Program-made: the position numbers and the translations under genes
In this document: positions 16,772 to 24,812 of the stretch, in pieces
Position numbering within the stretch: the first letter of the stretch is position 1
How the letters are laid out: the number at the start of each line of letters is the position of its first letter
The notes under the pieces: model-generated
What the model was told of the DNA's origin: nothing
The model's database searches: none
The model's input: only the letters and a program-made list of their open reading frames with translations
NCBI GenBank assembly: GCA_039583695.1
Contig: JAVKSL010000003.1
Span: 16,876 to 80,875 of the forward strand
Reading direction: 5' to 3'
DNA: 64,000 nucleotides
DNA from: JAVKSL01 sp039583695
GTDB taxonomy: Bacteria; Actinomycetota; Acidimicrobiia; Acidimicrobiales; JAJPHD01

Positions 16772-17827
16772 ATGAGCATGAGAGGACGACTCGTCAAGGG
16801 CCGGGCCACACCGGTAGTGCTACCGGTAGGAACGGCTCCCTCCAGCATCCTGGCACCGGGCAGGAGGGCAGCCAAGCTGCGCCAAGAAGGCATACTGTTG
16901 GCTGCTCTTGCCCTGACGATAATCGTGTTCGGAGTGGTCAATGCCCACTTCGTCTCGAGGTTCAACCTGGTGAGCACGGCGCAGGACTCCACTGAGGTCG
17001 CCCTGCTCGCCATCGGCGAGCTCTACGTCATCGTGACGGCTGGCATCGACCTGTCGGTGGGGGCGATCCTGGGCCTCGCTGGCGTGGTAGGGGCGATGGC
17101 GGCCGGCAATCTCAGCGCCAATCCGGTCCTCGCGCTGATCGTTGGTGCCGCGGTGGCGATCGGCATCGGCATCGTCTGCGGGGTGATCAACGGCCTCATG
17201 ATCGTGCGCCTACGGATCACGCCGTTCGTGGCGACGCTCGCGATGCTCGGCGTGGCCACGGGGATCACCCTGGTCCTCACGTCGGGGGTGGATGTCGGCG
17301 GTCTTCCGGCCCTTGCCTCCTCGGTCGGCAACCACATCTTCCTCGACGTGCTCACCATGCCGATCGTCGTCACGGTCGTGTTGGCCATCGTGTTCGGCCT
17401 CATCCTCCAGGGGGGGGTGTTCGGGCGTTGGACCTACGCCATCGGCTCCGACATGCGAGCAGCGCGCCAGAGCGGGATCTCCGTGCGGCGCCACCTGGTG
17501 AAGGTTTACATGATCTCCGGCCTCCTGGCCGGGATCGCCGGATTTGTCGTCATGACCCGCTTGGGAGTCGGCTCACCGGTGGAGGGAGCCAACGACGAGC
17601 TGAGCGCCATCACGGCCGTGGTGATCGGAGGGGCGAGCCTCTTCGGAGGGCGGGGTTCGATGGTCGGCACGATGATCGGTGCCGTCCTACTCTCGGTCCT
17701 GCTGAGCGGGCTCATCATCAGCGGTGTGCAGCCATACTGGCAGACCGTGGTCACCGGGCTGATGCTCGCGGTGGCAGTGATCATCCAGACAATCGGCAGG
17801 CGCGGGGGACGAGAGGAGGTCATGTGA
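16772..17827 (+). CDS. Sugar ABC transporter permease (RbsC-like)
   Basis: About 351 residues with 8-10 hydrophobic segments. The BPD_transp_2 signature is clear: IGELYVIVTAGIDLSVGAILGLAGVVGA, LRITPFVATLAMLGVATGI, AIGSDMRAARQSGISVRRHLVKVYMISG and AVVIGGASLFGGRGSMVGTMIGAVLL. It forms the membrane channel with the ATPase below. ATG 16772 has an AGGCAGG ribosome site; a second ATG lies two codons later. Its last codon ATG and stop overlap the GTG start of the ATPase gene. Confidence 0.92.
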   Translation: MSMRGRLVKGRATPVVLPVGTAPSSILAPGRRAAKLRQEGILLAALALTIIVFGVVNAHFVSRFNLVSTAQDSTEVALLAIGELYVIVTAGIDLSVGAILGLAGVVGAMAAGNLSANPVLALIVGAAVAIGIGIVCGVINGLMIVRLRITPFVATLAMLGVATGITLVLTSGVDVGGLPALASSVGNHIFLDVLTMPIVVTVVLAIVFGLILQGGVFGRWTYAIGSDMRAARQSGISVRRHLVKVYMISGLLAGIAGFVVMTRLGVGSPVEGANDELSAITAVVIGGASLFGGRGSMVGTMIGAVLLSVLLSGLIISGVQPYWQTVVTGLMLAVAVIIQTIGRRGGREEVM

Positions 17828-18582
17828 GCGACCAACCCCTCCTTCAGCTGAAGGAGGTCTCGAAGAGCTACGGCGCCGTACGCGCCCTGGACGGCGTGTC
17901 CTTCGACGTGAATGCCGGCGAGATCGTGGCGTTGGTGGGTGACAACGGCGCCGGCAAGTCCTCCACGGTGAAGGTGGTTGCCGGCACTATCCAGGCCGAC
18001 GGAGGTAAGGTCGTCTTCGACGGGGCGGAACGACGTTGGGCGTCTCCCCGCCAAGCCCAGGAGTCCGGTATCGAGACTCTCTATCAGGACATGGGGCTCG
18101 CCCCGCACCTATCGGTAAGCGGGAACATCTTCTTGGGCCGCGAGCTGCGCCGGAAGGGCCTGCTGGGCAGGCTCGGGTTCATGGACAACGACGCCATGTC
18201 GCTCCGGGCGCACGAGGAGATCGAGAAGCTGAAGGTCAACGTGCCGGCCGGCGAGTACGCTACTGAGGAGCTGTCGGGAGGGCAGCGCCAGGCGGTGGCC
18301 ATCGCCAAGTCGATGGCGTGGGCGAGCAAGCTGATCCTGCTGGACGAGCCGACCAACCACCTCGGCGTGCAGGGCGTCAGCCAGGTGCTCGACCTGTTGC
18401 GGCGGATACGGGACCTGGGTCTCGGGATCCTCCTGGTCTCTCACACCATCCCCCACGTCCTGGAGGTGTCCGACCGCATCGTCGTGCTCTGGCAAGGTCA
18501 TGTCGCCACAACGCTGGACGCTGCCAGCACCGACATCGACGAGGTGGTCCGGGAGATCACGGGAGGCTCGGCGGCGGCGTGA
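17824..18582 (+). CDS. Sugar ABC transporter ATP-binding protein (single cassette)
   Basis: 252 residues. Walker A is GDNGAGKSS, the Q loop is in LYQDMGLAPHLSVSGNIFLGRE, the signature is ELSGGQRQAVAIAKSMAW, Walker B is LILLDEPTNHLG and the H loop is in LLVSHTIPHVLE. It powers uptake by the adjoining permease. Ribose-type importers often use a double cassette; this one is single and should act as a homodimer. GTG 17824 overlaps the permease stop (GTGA), and its own stop overlaps the next GTG in the same way. Confidence 0.93.
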   Translation: MSDQPLLQLKEVSKSYGAVRALDGVSFDVNAGEIVALVGDNGAGKSSTVKVVAGTIQADGGKVVFDGAERRWASPRQAQESGIETLYQDMGLAPHLSVSGNIFLGRELRRKGLLGRLGFMDNDAMSLRAHEEIEKLKVNVPAGEYATEELSGGQRQAVAIAKSMAWASKLILLDEPTNHLGVQGVSQVLDLLRRIRDLGLGILLVSHTIPHVLEVSDRIVVLWQGHVATTLDAASTDIDEVVREITGGSAAA

Positions 18583-19565
18583 ACGCCGAGTTGCCACGAC
18601 CACGACCACCGCCGTCGGGGCGACAGGTCGTGGCCGTGGCGACTCGGTCCCTGCCGGGCGACGCGCTGGAACGACTGGCGCGGGCAGCGCCCGTCGAAGT
18701 GTGGCAACACCTGCGCCAGCCCAGCTCGGACGAGCTGCGAGCGCTCAGCACCGACGCCACCGTCATCGTGTGCACCAGCGCGGCGACGATCGACGCCGCA
18801 GTGCTCGACGGCTGTGAGCGCCTCGGGCTGGTCGCTTCGGTGAGCGCGGGGACCGACCACATCGACCTGGTCGGCTGCGAACGGCGCGGCATTCGCGTCA
18901 CGAACACCCCTGGAGTGCTCCACGAGGCGACGGCAGATCTCACCTGGGCTCTGATCCTGGCCACGGCTCGTAGGGTCGTGGAGGCCGCGCTGCTGGTACG
19001 CAGCGGCGGATGGGAGCGGGTCGACCTCGACGTCATGGTCGGCACGGACATTCACGGCGGGAGGCTGGGCCTCGTCGGCTATGGCGAGATCGCCCGGGCA
19101 GTAGCCGCGCGGGCCGCTGGTTTCGCCATGGAGGTCGTTCACCACTCCCGCCACCGCGGGGAGGACCCGGGGTGGGTCCCCCTCGACGAGCTTCTGCAAA
19201 GCTCCGACGTGGTCAGCCTGCACGTCCCGCTCACCCCGGCCACCGAGGCTCTGATCGGGGAGCGCGAGCTGTCGCTGATGAAGCCCACTGCCATCCTGGT
19301 CAACACGTCACGAGGTGGCGTCGTCGACCAGGACGCGCTGCTACAGGCCCTCCGGGAGGAGCGGCTCTTCGGCGCAGGACTGGATGTGAATGTCACTGAG
19401 CCGCTCCAAAACATCGCCGATCCGCTGCTCGCGCTGGACAACTGCATCGTGCTGCCCCACATCGGCTCGGCGTCGCGACAGGCTCGTGCGGCGATGGCCA
19501 GCTTGGCCGTCGACAACGTGCTCGCCTTTCTGGCCGGCGCCCCTCTCCTCACGCCGCTCGTCTGA
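18579..19565 (+). CDS. D-isomer-specific 2-hydroxyacid dehydrogenase
   Basis: 328 residues. The NAD-binding motif is LGLVGYGEIARAVAARAAGF. Further landmarks are HVPLTPATEALIGERELSLMKPTAILVNTSRGGVVDQDAL with the catalytic arginine, LDVNVTEPL with the glutamate, and LPHIGSAS with the catalytic histidine. The family includes glyoxylate/hydroxypyruvate reductases and 2-ketogluconate reductases. As the last gene of the ABC operon (GTGA overlap) it probably reduces or oxidises an acid derived from the imported compound, so the substrate could be a sugar acid. Exact substrate unknown. Confidence 0.88.
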   Translation: MNAELPRPRPPPSGRQVVAVATRSLPGDALERLARAAPVEVWQHLRQPSSDELRALSTDATVIVCTSAATIDAAVLDGCERLGLVASVSAGTDHIDLVGCERRGIRVTNTPGVLHEATADLTWALILATARRVVEAALLVRSGGWERVDLDVMVGTDIHGGRLGLVGYGEIARAVAARAAGFAMEVVHHSRHRGEDPGWVPLDELLQSSDVVSLHVPLTPATEALIGERELSLMKPTAILVNTSRGGVVDQDALLQALREERLFGAGLDVNVTEPLQNIADPLLALDNCIVLPHIGSASRQARAAMASLAVDNVLAFLAGAPLLTPLV

Positions 19566-19595
19566 CCGCGCGGCTCAACGGCCCTGCGGCAGTGC

Positions 19596-20102
19596 CTACG
19601 GGACTGCAAGTATTGCGCGGACCACTGCCTCCGGGGTCTGGGTGGCATCTACCACCACCGAGGCAGCCGCAACGAGCCGGGAGTCCCGGGCGGCGACCAT
19701 TGCACCCAGCGAGGCTGCGGCGGCGTCACCCAGCAACGGTCTGGGCGGGTCGACCGCCACCCGCGCAGCCAAGGTTTCCGCATCGGCCCGCAGGTAGACC
19801 AACAACCCCCGGCTCCTCAACAGGATGAGGTCGTCGGCTCGTTCGGCGATGCTGGCGGGGATGCCGGCCACCAGCGGGGGGTCGAGGTCAGCGACAACAT
19901 GGACAAAGGCGGACTCCCAGGCGTGGAGAACCTCGGTGCCGGAGACCCCCAGCTCGACGGTGGAACGCCCGGCAAGCGTGGCGATCGTTGAGTCGTTGTC
20001 CACGTAGCGACCGCCGATAGCCGAGGCGATCAGACGGCCGGTGGTCGATTTTCCACTCCCCATCAGGCCGATCAGCCAGATTCGGCCAGCGGGCTGGGTC
20101 AC
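19596..20102 (-). CDS. Shikimate kinase-like P-loop kinase
   Basis: 168 residues from GTG 20102. RIWLIGLMGSGKSTTGRLIASAIGGRYVDND gives the P-loop and the D-x-D region of the shikimate/gluconate kinase group. LVYLRADAETLAARVAVDPPRPLLG is the usual lid region with its arginines. Such enzymes phosphorylate shikimate, but this gene sits beside a sugar operon with no aromatic pathway genes, so a small sugar or polyol acid substrate is also possible. An in-frame GTG at 20159 would add 19 residues; the shorter form places the P-loop at the usual distance from the start. Confidence 0.72.
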   Translation of the reverse strand: MTQPAGRIWLIGLMGSGKSTTGRLIASAIGGRYVDNDSTIATLAGRSTVELGVSGTEVLHAWESAFVHVVADLDPPLVAGIPASIAERADDLILLRSRGLLVYLRADAETLAARVAVDPPRPLLGDAAAASLGAMVAARDSRLVAAASVVVDATQTPEAVVRAILAVP

Positions 20103-20841
20103 GCGAGCCCGAACTCTGGCTGACTGAGGATGGGCCGTGCATGGAATGATCGACGCCACTTTTCGTCCGTTATCATGCCATGAACGTCCTCAGTGCCTGA
20201 GCCCCGCACCATCTTCCACAAGTTGGTGGCGCGGTTGCCACATATCCCTGGTGCGGAGTGACAATCGAGCGACGCCACAGGTCCACCCACCGGCACCACG
20301 TGCGGCCCGTTCTCCGGATGCTGTCCTGCCTTGTGCTGGCGGCATCTGTCACGTTCACCCTCCTTTGGATGCAGTTCGACGGTACTCGGTTCGCCATGCC
20401 CGGGATTGCGTGACACATGCAACAAGCCAACCGCCTCCCCTCCAGCGATGGACGTGATCTATAAGACTAGAGAAGCTTCAGATTCTCACGCAAGAACCCT
20501 GGAGGATGACCAGCGCTGGCGCTCTTCCAAGACTCTTTCGTGGGGCCGCGCGGTTTCAGGTCGCCCAAGGGACGGGAGCACTGGCAAATTATGCCGACCA
20601 ACAGCGGCGCAAGAACACAGCTGCATCAAGGTCGCTTTCCCTGACCAACGGCCCGAAGCCGCTTTTTCTGAGAAGGTTCTTCGATGCCATGCTCCATCCT
20701 CGCTTCCACCTATGGAGTCTCCAAGGAACCCCGGCCGGTTCACCGCGCGGTGACGGAATGCTCGGAGGCCGCAGCGGGTTCCTGGAAGCGTGACTTCTCT
20801 GACGACCACAGCCGCCAGCGTCTTCTCAAGCAGCTTGGTCG

Positions 20842-20916
20842 GCTACCGGAAGGGCCAGTCCAGCCCCGAGGATATTGGCCGCGGCGTGCTCGGCGGCGTG
20901 GGCATTGTGTTTAGAC
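20842..20916 (-). pseudogene. Possible IS200/IS605 TnpB C-terminal relic
   Basis: The minus strand reads KHNAHAAEHAAANILGAGLALPVADQAA and a stop. The H-A-x5-AAANIL-x-AG spacing resembles the last lines of TnpB proteins (HAD-x-NAA-x-NIL-x-AG). Only about 25 residues are visible and the aspartate is not conserved, so the call is tentative. Confidence 0.25.
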
Positions 20917-21047
20917 GCTTGACATTGAAACACCGCCTGGCTAGCACAGCTCTCCCTGGCGATTTGACCACAGCGACATCGCTCAGAGGTATTCCGGGCA
21001 GGTGCAGGCCGAGGGAGCTGACCCTCGCCGCGAAGATCAGCGTTGGA

Positions 21048-21090
21048 CCCCGAGCAGGGATGCTCGGGGCTTCACCCCTCGGGGAGATCT
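21048..21090 (+). promoter_or_regulatory. Hairpin leader of the disulfide reductase gene
   Basis: CCCCGAGCA at 21048-21056 pairs perfectly with TGCTCGGGG at 21061-21069 around a 4-base loop. The 3' arm's GGGG can instead pair with CCCC at 21076-21079, and that CCCC can pair with the GGGG ribosome site just before ATG 21092. The mutually exclusive stems would allow control of translation. No known riboswitch class is recognised. Confidence 0.4.
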
Positions 21091-21091
21091 G

Positions 21092-22459
21092 ATGGACTAC
21101 GACTTGTTGGTGATCGGTGGCGGTGCAGCAGGGATCAGCGCGGCGCGCACAGCGGCGCGCCGCGGCGCGCGCGCGGTGCTCGTTCAGGCTGGCCCGGTCG
21201 GAGGTGACTGCACCTTCGTCGGCTGTGTGCCCTCTAAGACCCTGATCGAGTCAGCGGCACAGGGCGCCGACTTTTCCACCGCGATGACCCGGGTTCACAC
21301 CGCCATCAGCCAGCTCGCGGCCACCGAGTCGGCAGACGTGCTGCGCGGCGAGGGGATCGACGTGGCGGAAGGCTGGGCCCGGCTGATCGCCGCCGACCGC
21401 GTGCAGGTCGACTCTCGACAGCTGCGGGCCCCACGCCTCGTGATCGCTACCGGTGCCAGTCCGTTGGTACCGCCGATCGCGGGGCTCGGCGCCCTCGACA
21501 TCCTCACCAACGAGAACGTGTTCGCGCAAAGCGAGCAGCCGGAGTCGCTCATCGTGATCGGCGGCGGAGCGATCGGCGTCGAGCTGGCCCAGGCTTTCGC
21601 CCGTCTCGGCACGAGCGTCACGGTCATCGAGGCCGCCAACCGGATCCTGCCGCGCGAGGAGCCCGAGGCATCGGCGATCATCACAGCTGCGCTCGCCCGG
21701 GACGGAGTCCGGGTCCTGAGCGGCCGCAAGGTCACAGATGCTTCGCCGGATCCAATTGGCGTCCGGGTCGGCCTCGACAACGGCACCGATATCCACGGAT
21801 CGCGGGTCCTCGTGGCAATCGGCCGGCAGGCAAGCACCGCGGACCTGGGCCTCGACGCTGCGCGGGTGGAACTCGACGGGCGGGGATTCATCCGTACCGA
21901 CGAACACCTGCGCACCAATGTGGCGGGCATCTGGGCAGCGGGTGATATCGCCGGGCGGGTGCAGTTTACCCACGCAGCCGAGGAGATGGGTCGGGTCGCT
22001 GCCAACAATGCGCTTGGCAGGGTGGGCTACCGGCGATTTCGCGACCGCTGGATCCCCGGGGTGACCTACACGGCGCCCGAGGTTGCCCGCGTTGGCCTGA
22101 CCGAGGGGGCCGCCGCAGCCCTGGGAGCCCGGGTCGCCTACCTGCCGACGAGCGAGGTCGACCGGGCGATCACCGCGGATCGCACCGAAGGATACGTGAA
22201 GCTGATAGTGGGTCCCCGCCGTGGCACCCGCAGCCTCGCCGGTGGTCGCCTCCTCGGAGCAACTGTCGTTGCCGCCAGGGCCGGGGAGATGATCTACGGG
22301 CCGACCCTCGCCATGCGCAGCCACATGTTTCCCGCTCGCCTGGCGCTTACCACGCAGGCCTACCCGACCTGGTCTCTCGCCATTCAGCAGGCTGCCGTGC
22401 AGCTGTTTACCGAGATTGGAGGCCGCCGGGCCCGCCCAGCCGAACCGGATCCCACCTGA
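21092..22459 (+). CDS. Pyridine nucleotide-disulfide oxidoreductase (mercuric reductase/Lpd-like)
   Basis: 455 residues. The FAD motif is YDLLVIGGGAAGISAARTAARRGA; the redox-active pair is in GGDCTFVGCVPSKTLIE (C-x4-C). The NAD(P) motif is LIVIGGGAIGVELAQAFARLG, the second FAD motif is GIWAAGDIAG, and the C-terminal dimerisation domain (TYTAPEVARVGLTEG) is present. The final region does not show the paired C-terminal cysteines of MerA and there are no mer neighbours, so mercury reduction is unlikely. It is better read as a soluble flavin disulfide or quinone-type reductase using NAD(P)H. ATG 21092 follows a GGGGAG ribosome site. Confidence 0.85.
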   Translation: MDYDLLVIGGGAAGISAARTAARRGARAVLVQAGPVGGDCTFVGCVPSKTLIESAAQGADFSTAMTRVHTAISQLAATESADVLRGEGIDVAEGWARLIAADRVQVDSRQLRAPRLVIATGASPLVPPIAGLGALDILTNENVFAQSEQPESLIVIGGGAIGVELAQAFARLGTSVTVIEAANRILPREEPEASAIITAALARDGVRVLSGRKVTDASPDPIGVRVGLDNGTDIHGSRVLVAIGRQASTADLGLDAARVELDGRGFIRTDEHLRTNVAGIWAAGDIAGRVQFTHAAEEMGRVAANNALGRVGYRRFRDRWIPGVTYTAPEVARVGLTEGAAAALGARVAYLPTSEVDRAITADRTEGYVKLIVGPRRGTRSLAGGRLLGATVVAARAGEMIYGPTLAMRSHMFPARLALTTQAYPTWSLAIQQAAVQLFTEIGGRRARPAEPDPT

Positions 22460-22511
22460 GGTCTCCTGCGGCCCCAAGCAGCGCCTGGGCACGCCAGCCG
22501 AACGTGACGGC

Positions 22512-22952
22512 TCATCGACGGGTGAGGCGGAAGGCGGCAAGAGTGGCGAGAGCCACGCCGTCGAGCCCCCAGCTCATGAGATGATCGCCGAGAGAGTCGA
22601 CGATAAAGCTACCGGCAATGATTGCAGCGATCACCATCCACTGGGCCACCCTGTGCCACGTCCATGAGCGCTCACGGGTCGCGCCAGCGGGCTGAGGCTT
22701 GCCTTCCAGAAGCCCCAGCACGGCCCGAGCCGACGGGTTTACCAGCGCCTTCCCACCGATCAGCACCGTGGGCACCGTCTCGTCCCCGCCTGTGAGCTCA
22801 CGGAGCACGCCAGCGGCGCCAGGGTCCTGCCAGATGTTGACCTCATTGGTCGCCACCCCGAGCTTGCGGAGGCGGCGGCGCAGGCTCGAGCAGTACGGGC
22901 AGCCTGGGCGCCAGTACAGCGTCGGGACCTGTGGGACGACTTGGTTGGTCAT
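22512..22952 (-). CDS. Glutaredoxin-like (mycoredoxin-type) protein with membrane tail
   Basis: 146 residues. Residues 10-80 are a glutaredoxin fold: PTLYWRPGCPYCSSLRRRLRKLG with the CPYC active site, VNIWQDP, then ETVPTVLIGGKALVNPSA with the cis-proline TVP. Residues 100-140 add two probable membrane spans (HRVAQWMVIAAIIAGSFIVDSLG and WGLDGVALATLAAF), so the redox domain would be anchored to the membrane. Its likely role is to reduce mixed disulfides of low-molecular-weight thiols. It ends 52 bases from the convergent disulfide reductase gene, whose product could conceivably be a redox partner (inference). Confidence 0.82.
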   Translation of the reverse strand: MTNQVVPQVPTLYWRPGCPYCSSLRRRLRKLGVATNEVNIWQDPGAAGVLRELTGGDETVPTVLIGGKALVNPSARAVLGLLEGKPQPAGATRERSWTWHRVAQWMVIAAIIAGSFIVDSLGDHLMSWGLDGVALATLAAFRLTRR

Positions 22953-23104
22953 GCCCTGCTAAACGCTTCCCGCAGCACCGTGCATTCCGCTCCAGCCCGA
23001 ACCAGGACCGCCCAGGGCTGCGGGCGTCGCCGGACACGGGCGCCTGCTCCCTGCCGACCTCGGAGGCGATCTGGTCCCGGTCAGCAGCCCGTTAGAGTTG
23101 CCCG

Positions 23105-23176
23105 GTGACACCATGGGGGCTGGATCGCGTCCACCATGTGAAAGGAACGCAACGAGCTCGGCGGTCAAGGGGCTAG
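23105..23176 (+). CDS. Short leader ORF before the sigma factor
   Basis: From GTG 23105, 6 bases after a TAGAGT -10 box (23093-23098), a 23-codon frame runs to TAG at 23174-23176. The sigma-factor GTG follows two bases later. The peptide is basic (ends KGTQRARRSRG). This arrangement suggests a leaderless leader peptide coupled to the sigma gene. The alternative is that this is simply the 5' untranslated region. Confidence 0.35.
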   Translation: MTPWGLDRVHHVKGTQRARRSRG

Positions 23177-23178
23177 AG

Positions 23179-23721
23179 GTGACGGTTCCTTCCGAGCGTC
23201 GTGAAGCGTTCGAGCGATACGTGCTCCCCGAGCTCGAGACGATGTTCAGGGTGGCACTGGCCATGACACGCAATCGCGCAGAGGCGGAGGACCTGGTCCA
23301 AGACACCCTGCTGCGGGCGTTCCAGGCGATCGAGCGCTTCGACGGCCGCCATCCTCGGGCCTGGCTGTTGACGATCTTGCGAAATACCCAGATCAACCGG
23401 CATCGGCGCCGACGGCCCGGACTCTTGCGCGACTGGGATGGCGACCAGCGAGCTCGCGAGCCGGCATCGACCGATTCGGGACCGGAGGAGACGGTTATGG
23501 CCACGATGCTCGACTTCGTGGTCGAGGCCGCCTTCTCGGCGCTCCCCGACCACCAGCAGATCGTGATCTGGCTGGTGGATGTCGACGGCCTGTCCTACAG
23601 GGAAGCGGCGGAGGTCCTCGCGGTGCCGATCGGCACGGTCATGAGCCGCTTGCATCGGGGACGGAAGCGGATCATGCACCAGCTGGTGGGCTCAGAGGTG
23701 GCAACCGGGAGGATCTCGTGA
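23179..23721 (+). CDS. ECF-family RNA polymerase sigma factor
   Basis: 180 residues. Region 2 is LETMFRVALAMTRNRAEAEDLVQDTLLRAFQAIERFDGRHPRAWLLTILRNTQINRHRRR. Region 4 is AFSALPDHQQIVIWLVDVDGLSYREAAEVLAVPIGTVMSRLHRGRKRI. The closest type by pattern is SigE/SigR-like ECF factors controlled by ZAS anti-sigma proteins, and the next gene encodes such a protein. GTG 23179 has AAGGGG at a proper distance; an in-frame ATG at 23113 would add 22 poorly conserved residues. It should direct polymerase to stress or envelope promoters, which cannot be identified here. Confidence 0.88.
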   Translation: MTVPSERREAFERYVLPELETMFRVALAMTRNRAEAEDLVQDTLLRAFQAIERFDGRHPRAWLLTILRNTQINRHRRRRPGLLRDWDGDQRAREPASTDSGPEETVMATMLDFVVEAAFSALPDHQQIVIWLVDVDGLSYREAAEVLAVPIGTVMSRLHRGRKRIMHQLVGSEVATGRIS

Positions 23722-23990
23722 GGTTCCGGTCCCGACGGGAACTGAACATGAGCTGCCTGAGGGTCATCCGGGTCCTGCAGGCCTACCTCGACGGGGAGGT
23801 GGACGAGTCCACAGCCCGGCTGGTGAGCGTCCATCTGGCAGATTGTGGCCGCTGCGGGATGCGGGCTGACACCTATCGCGCGATCAAGGCGGCCATGGCC
23901 CGGCGCGGGCCAGGCTGGGACGACGACACGTGCCAACGCTTCGAGCGCTTCGCCCGCCAGGTCGCCCGATCCGATCCCGACCGGATCTGA
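23718..23990 (+). CDS. Zinc-binding anti-sigma factor (ZAS family)
   Basis: 90 residues. CLRVIRVLQAYLDGEVDESTARLVSVHLADCGRCGMRADTYRAIKAAM shows the H-x3-C-x2-C zinc motif of ZAS anti-sigma domains, with an upstream helix carrying a further cysteine. There is no membrane span, so it is a soluble redox- or zinc-responsive inhibitor of the sigma factor. GTG 23718 overlaps the sigma stop (GTGA). An in-frame ATG at 23748 is an alternative start closer to the conserved domain. Confidence 0.82.
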   Translation: MRFRSRRELNMSCLRVIRVLQAYLDGEVDESTARLVSVHLADCGRCGMRADTYRAIKAAMARRGPGWDDDTCQRFERFARQVARSDPDRI

Positions 23991-24060
23991 GGCTCGCCAG
24001 GGCGCCCCGTCGATCAGGCCGTGCGTCGCCGGACAGGCACCCAAACGAGTAGCCCGGGGA

Positions 24061-24798
24061 ATGGCAGTCGGGCGGAGCGGGTTCCTTTCCCGTCAGCGAG
24101 GGCCGGGTGTGGCCGTGGAGGTATTTGACCAGGTGAGACGTGTTCCTAAAGCGGTACGGGCCCAGCGCCACCCTTCGTCGAAGTCCGCGATTACATGGAT
24201 CCGCGGTCACCGCTCCGCCAGGATTGGTCTCTCGGGGCTTTCGGGCGTGCTGATGCTGGCGGCGATAGGCCTCATCGGCTTCCCGCTGTTCACCAACCTC
24301 ATCCAGGCTGGCAACGAGGGGCACCTGGCCCAGGAGCTCCTTAGCCCAGGCCTGCGCCAGCAGTACATCAACGGTGACGTAGGGGTCGGCCAGAGCCTGA
24401 CGAGGATCAAGATCCCCGCCATCGGCGTCAACGTCGTGGTCGTACAGGGGACGACGGACTCTGCGCTGCGATCCGGGGCTGGGCACTACACCAACACACC
24501 CCTGCCGTGCACCGTTGGAAACGTTGCAATCGCCGGCCATCGGACCACATATGGCAAGCCCTTTTCCCAGCTTCAAGCACTTGTCCCGGGCGACACCATC
24601 GAGCTGGACACGCCGGTCGGCACGTGCGTTTACAAGGTCACCGAGGCGCCCTACAAGGTGCTGCCGACAGATGTCTCGGTGGTGGACAACACCCCGGGCC
24701 GGCACAACCTCACGCTGACTACCTGCGCACCCAGGTACTTTGCAACGCATAGGATGATCGTCAAGGCGACGATGGTGTCTACGGAGCCAGCCGCCTGA
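24061..24798 (+). CDS. Class E-like sortase
   Basis: 245 residues. There is a basic N-terminus, then a membrane anchor (LSGLSGVLMLAAIGLIGFPLFTNLI) and an extracellular sortase beta-barrel. Catalytic residues are visible: histidine in VAIAGHRTTYGKPFSQLQ, cysteine in LTLTTCAPRYFATHR, and the arginine in that last block. TLTTCAP is typical of actinobacterial class E enzymes. Sortases join secreted proteins to the cell wall. No LPxTG/LAxTG substrate gene is next to it, suggesting a housekeeping role. The start is uncertain: GTG 24133 has a GGAGG 11 bases upstream, whereas ATG 24061 gives the longer form reported. Confidence 0.85.
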   Translation: MAVGRSGFLSRQRGPGVAVEVFDQVRRVPKAVRAQRHPSSKSAITWIRGHRSARIGLSGLSGVLMLAAIGLIGFPLFTNLIQAGNEGHLAQELLSPGLRQQYINGDVGVGQSLTRIKIPAIGVNVVVVQGTTDSALRSGAGHYTNTPLPCTVGNVAIAGHRTTYGKPFSQLQALVPGDTIELDTPVGTCVYKVTEAPYKVLPTDVSVVDNTPGRHNLTLTTCAPRYFATHRMIVKATMVSTEPAA

Positions 24799-24812
24799 TG
24801 ATCTCGGTCCGG

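Larger units (their letters stand above)
20160..21091. other. Long non-coding stretch
   Basis: Over 900 bases with no intact gene on either strand. The part at 20160-20800 shows nothing recognisable. A short relic resembling the end of TnpB lies at 20842-20916, and a hairpin-rich leader at 21048-21090 precedes the disulfide reductase. Both are listed separately. Confidence 0.5.

Noticed and set aside
21092..22459. Mercuric reductase
   Set aside because: The redox CxxxxC motif is shared by the whole disulfide reductase family; there is no HMA domain, no C-terminal cysteine pair and no mer neighbour.
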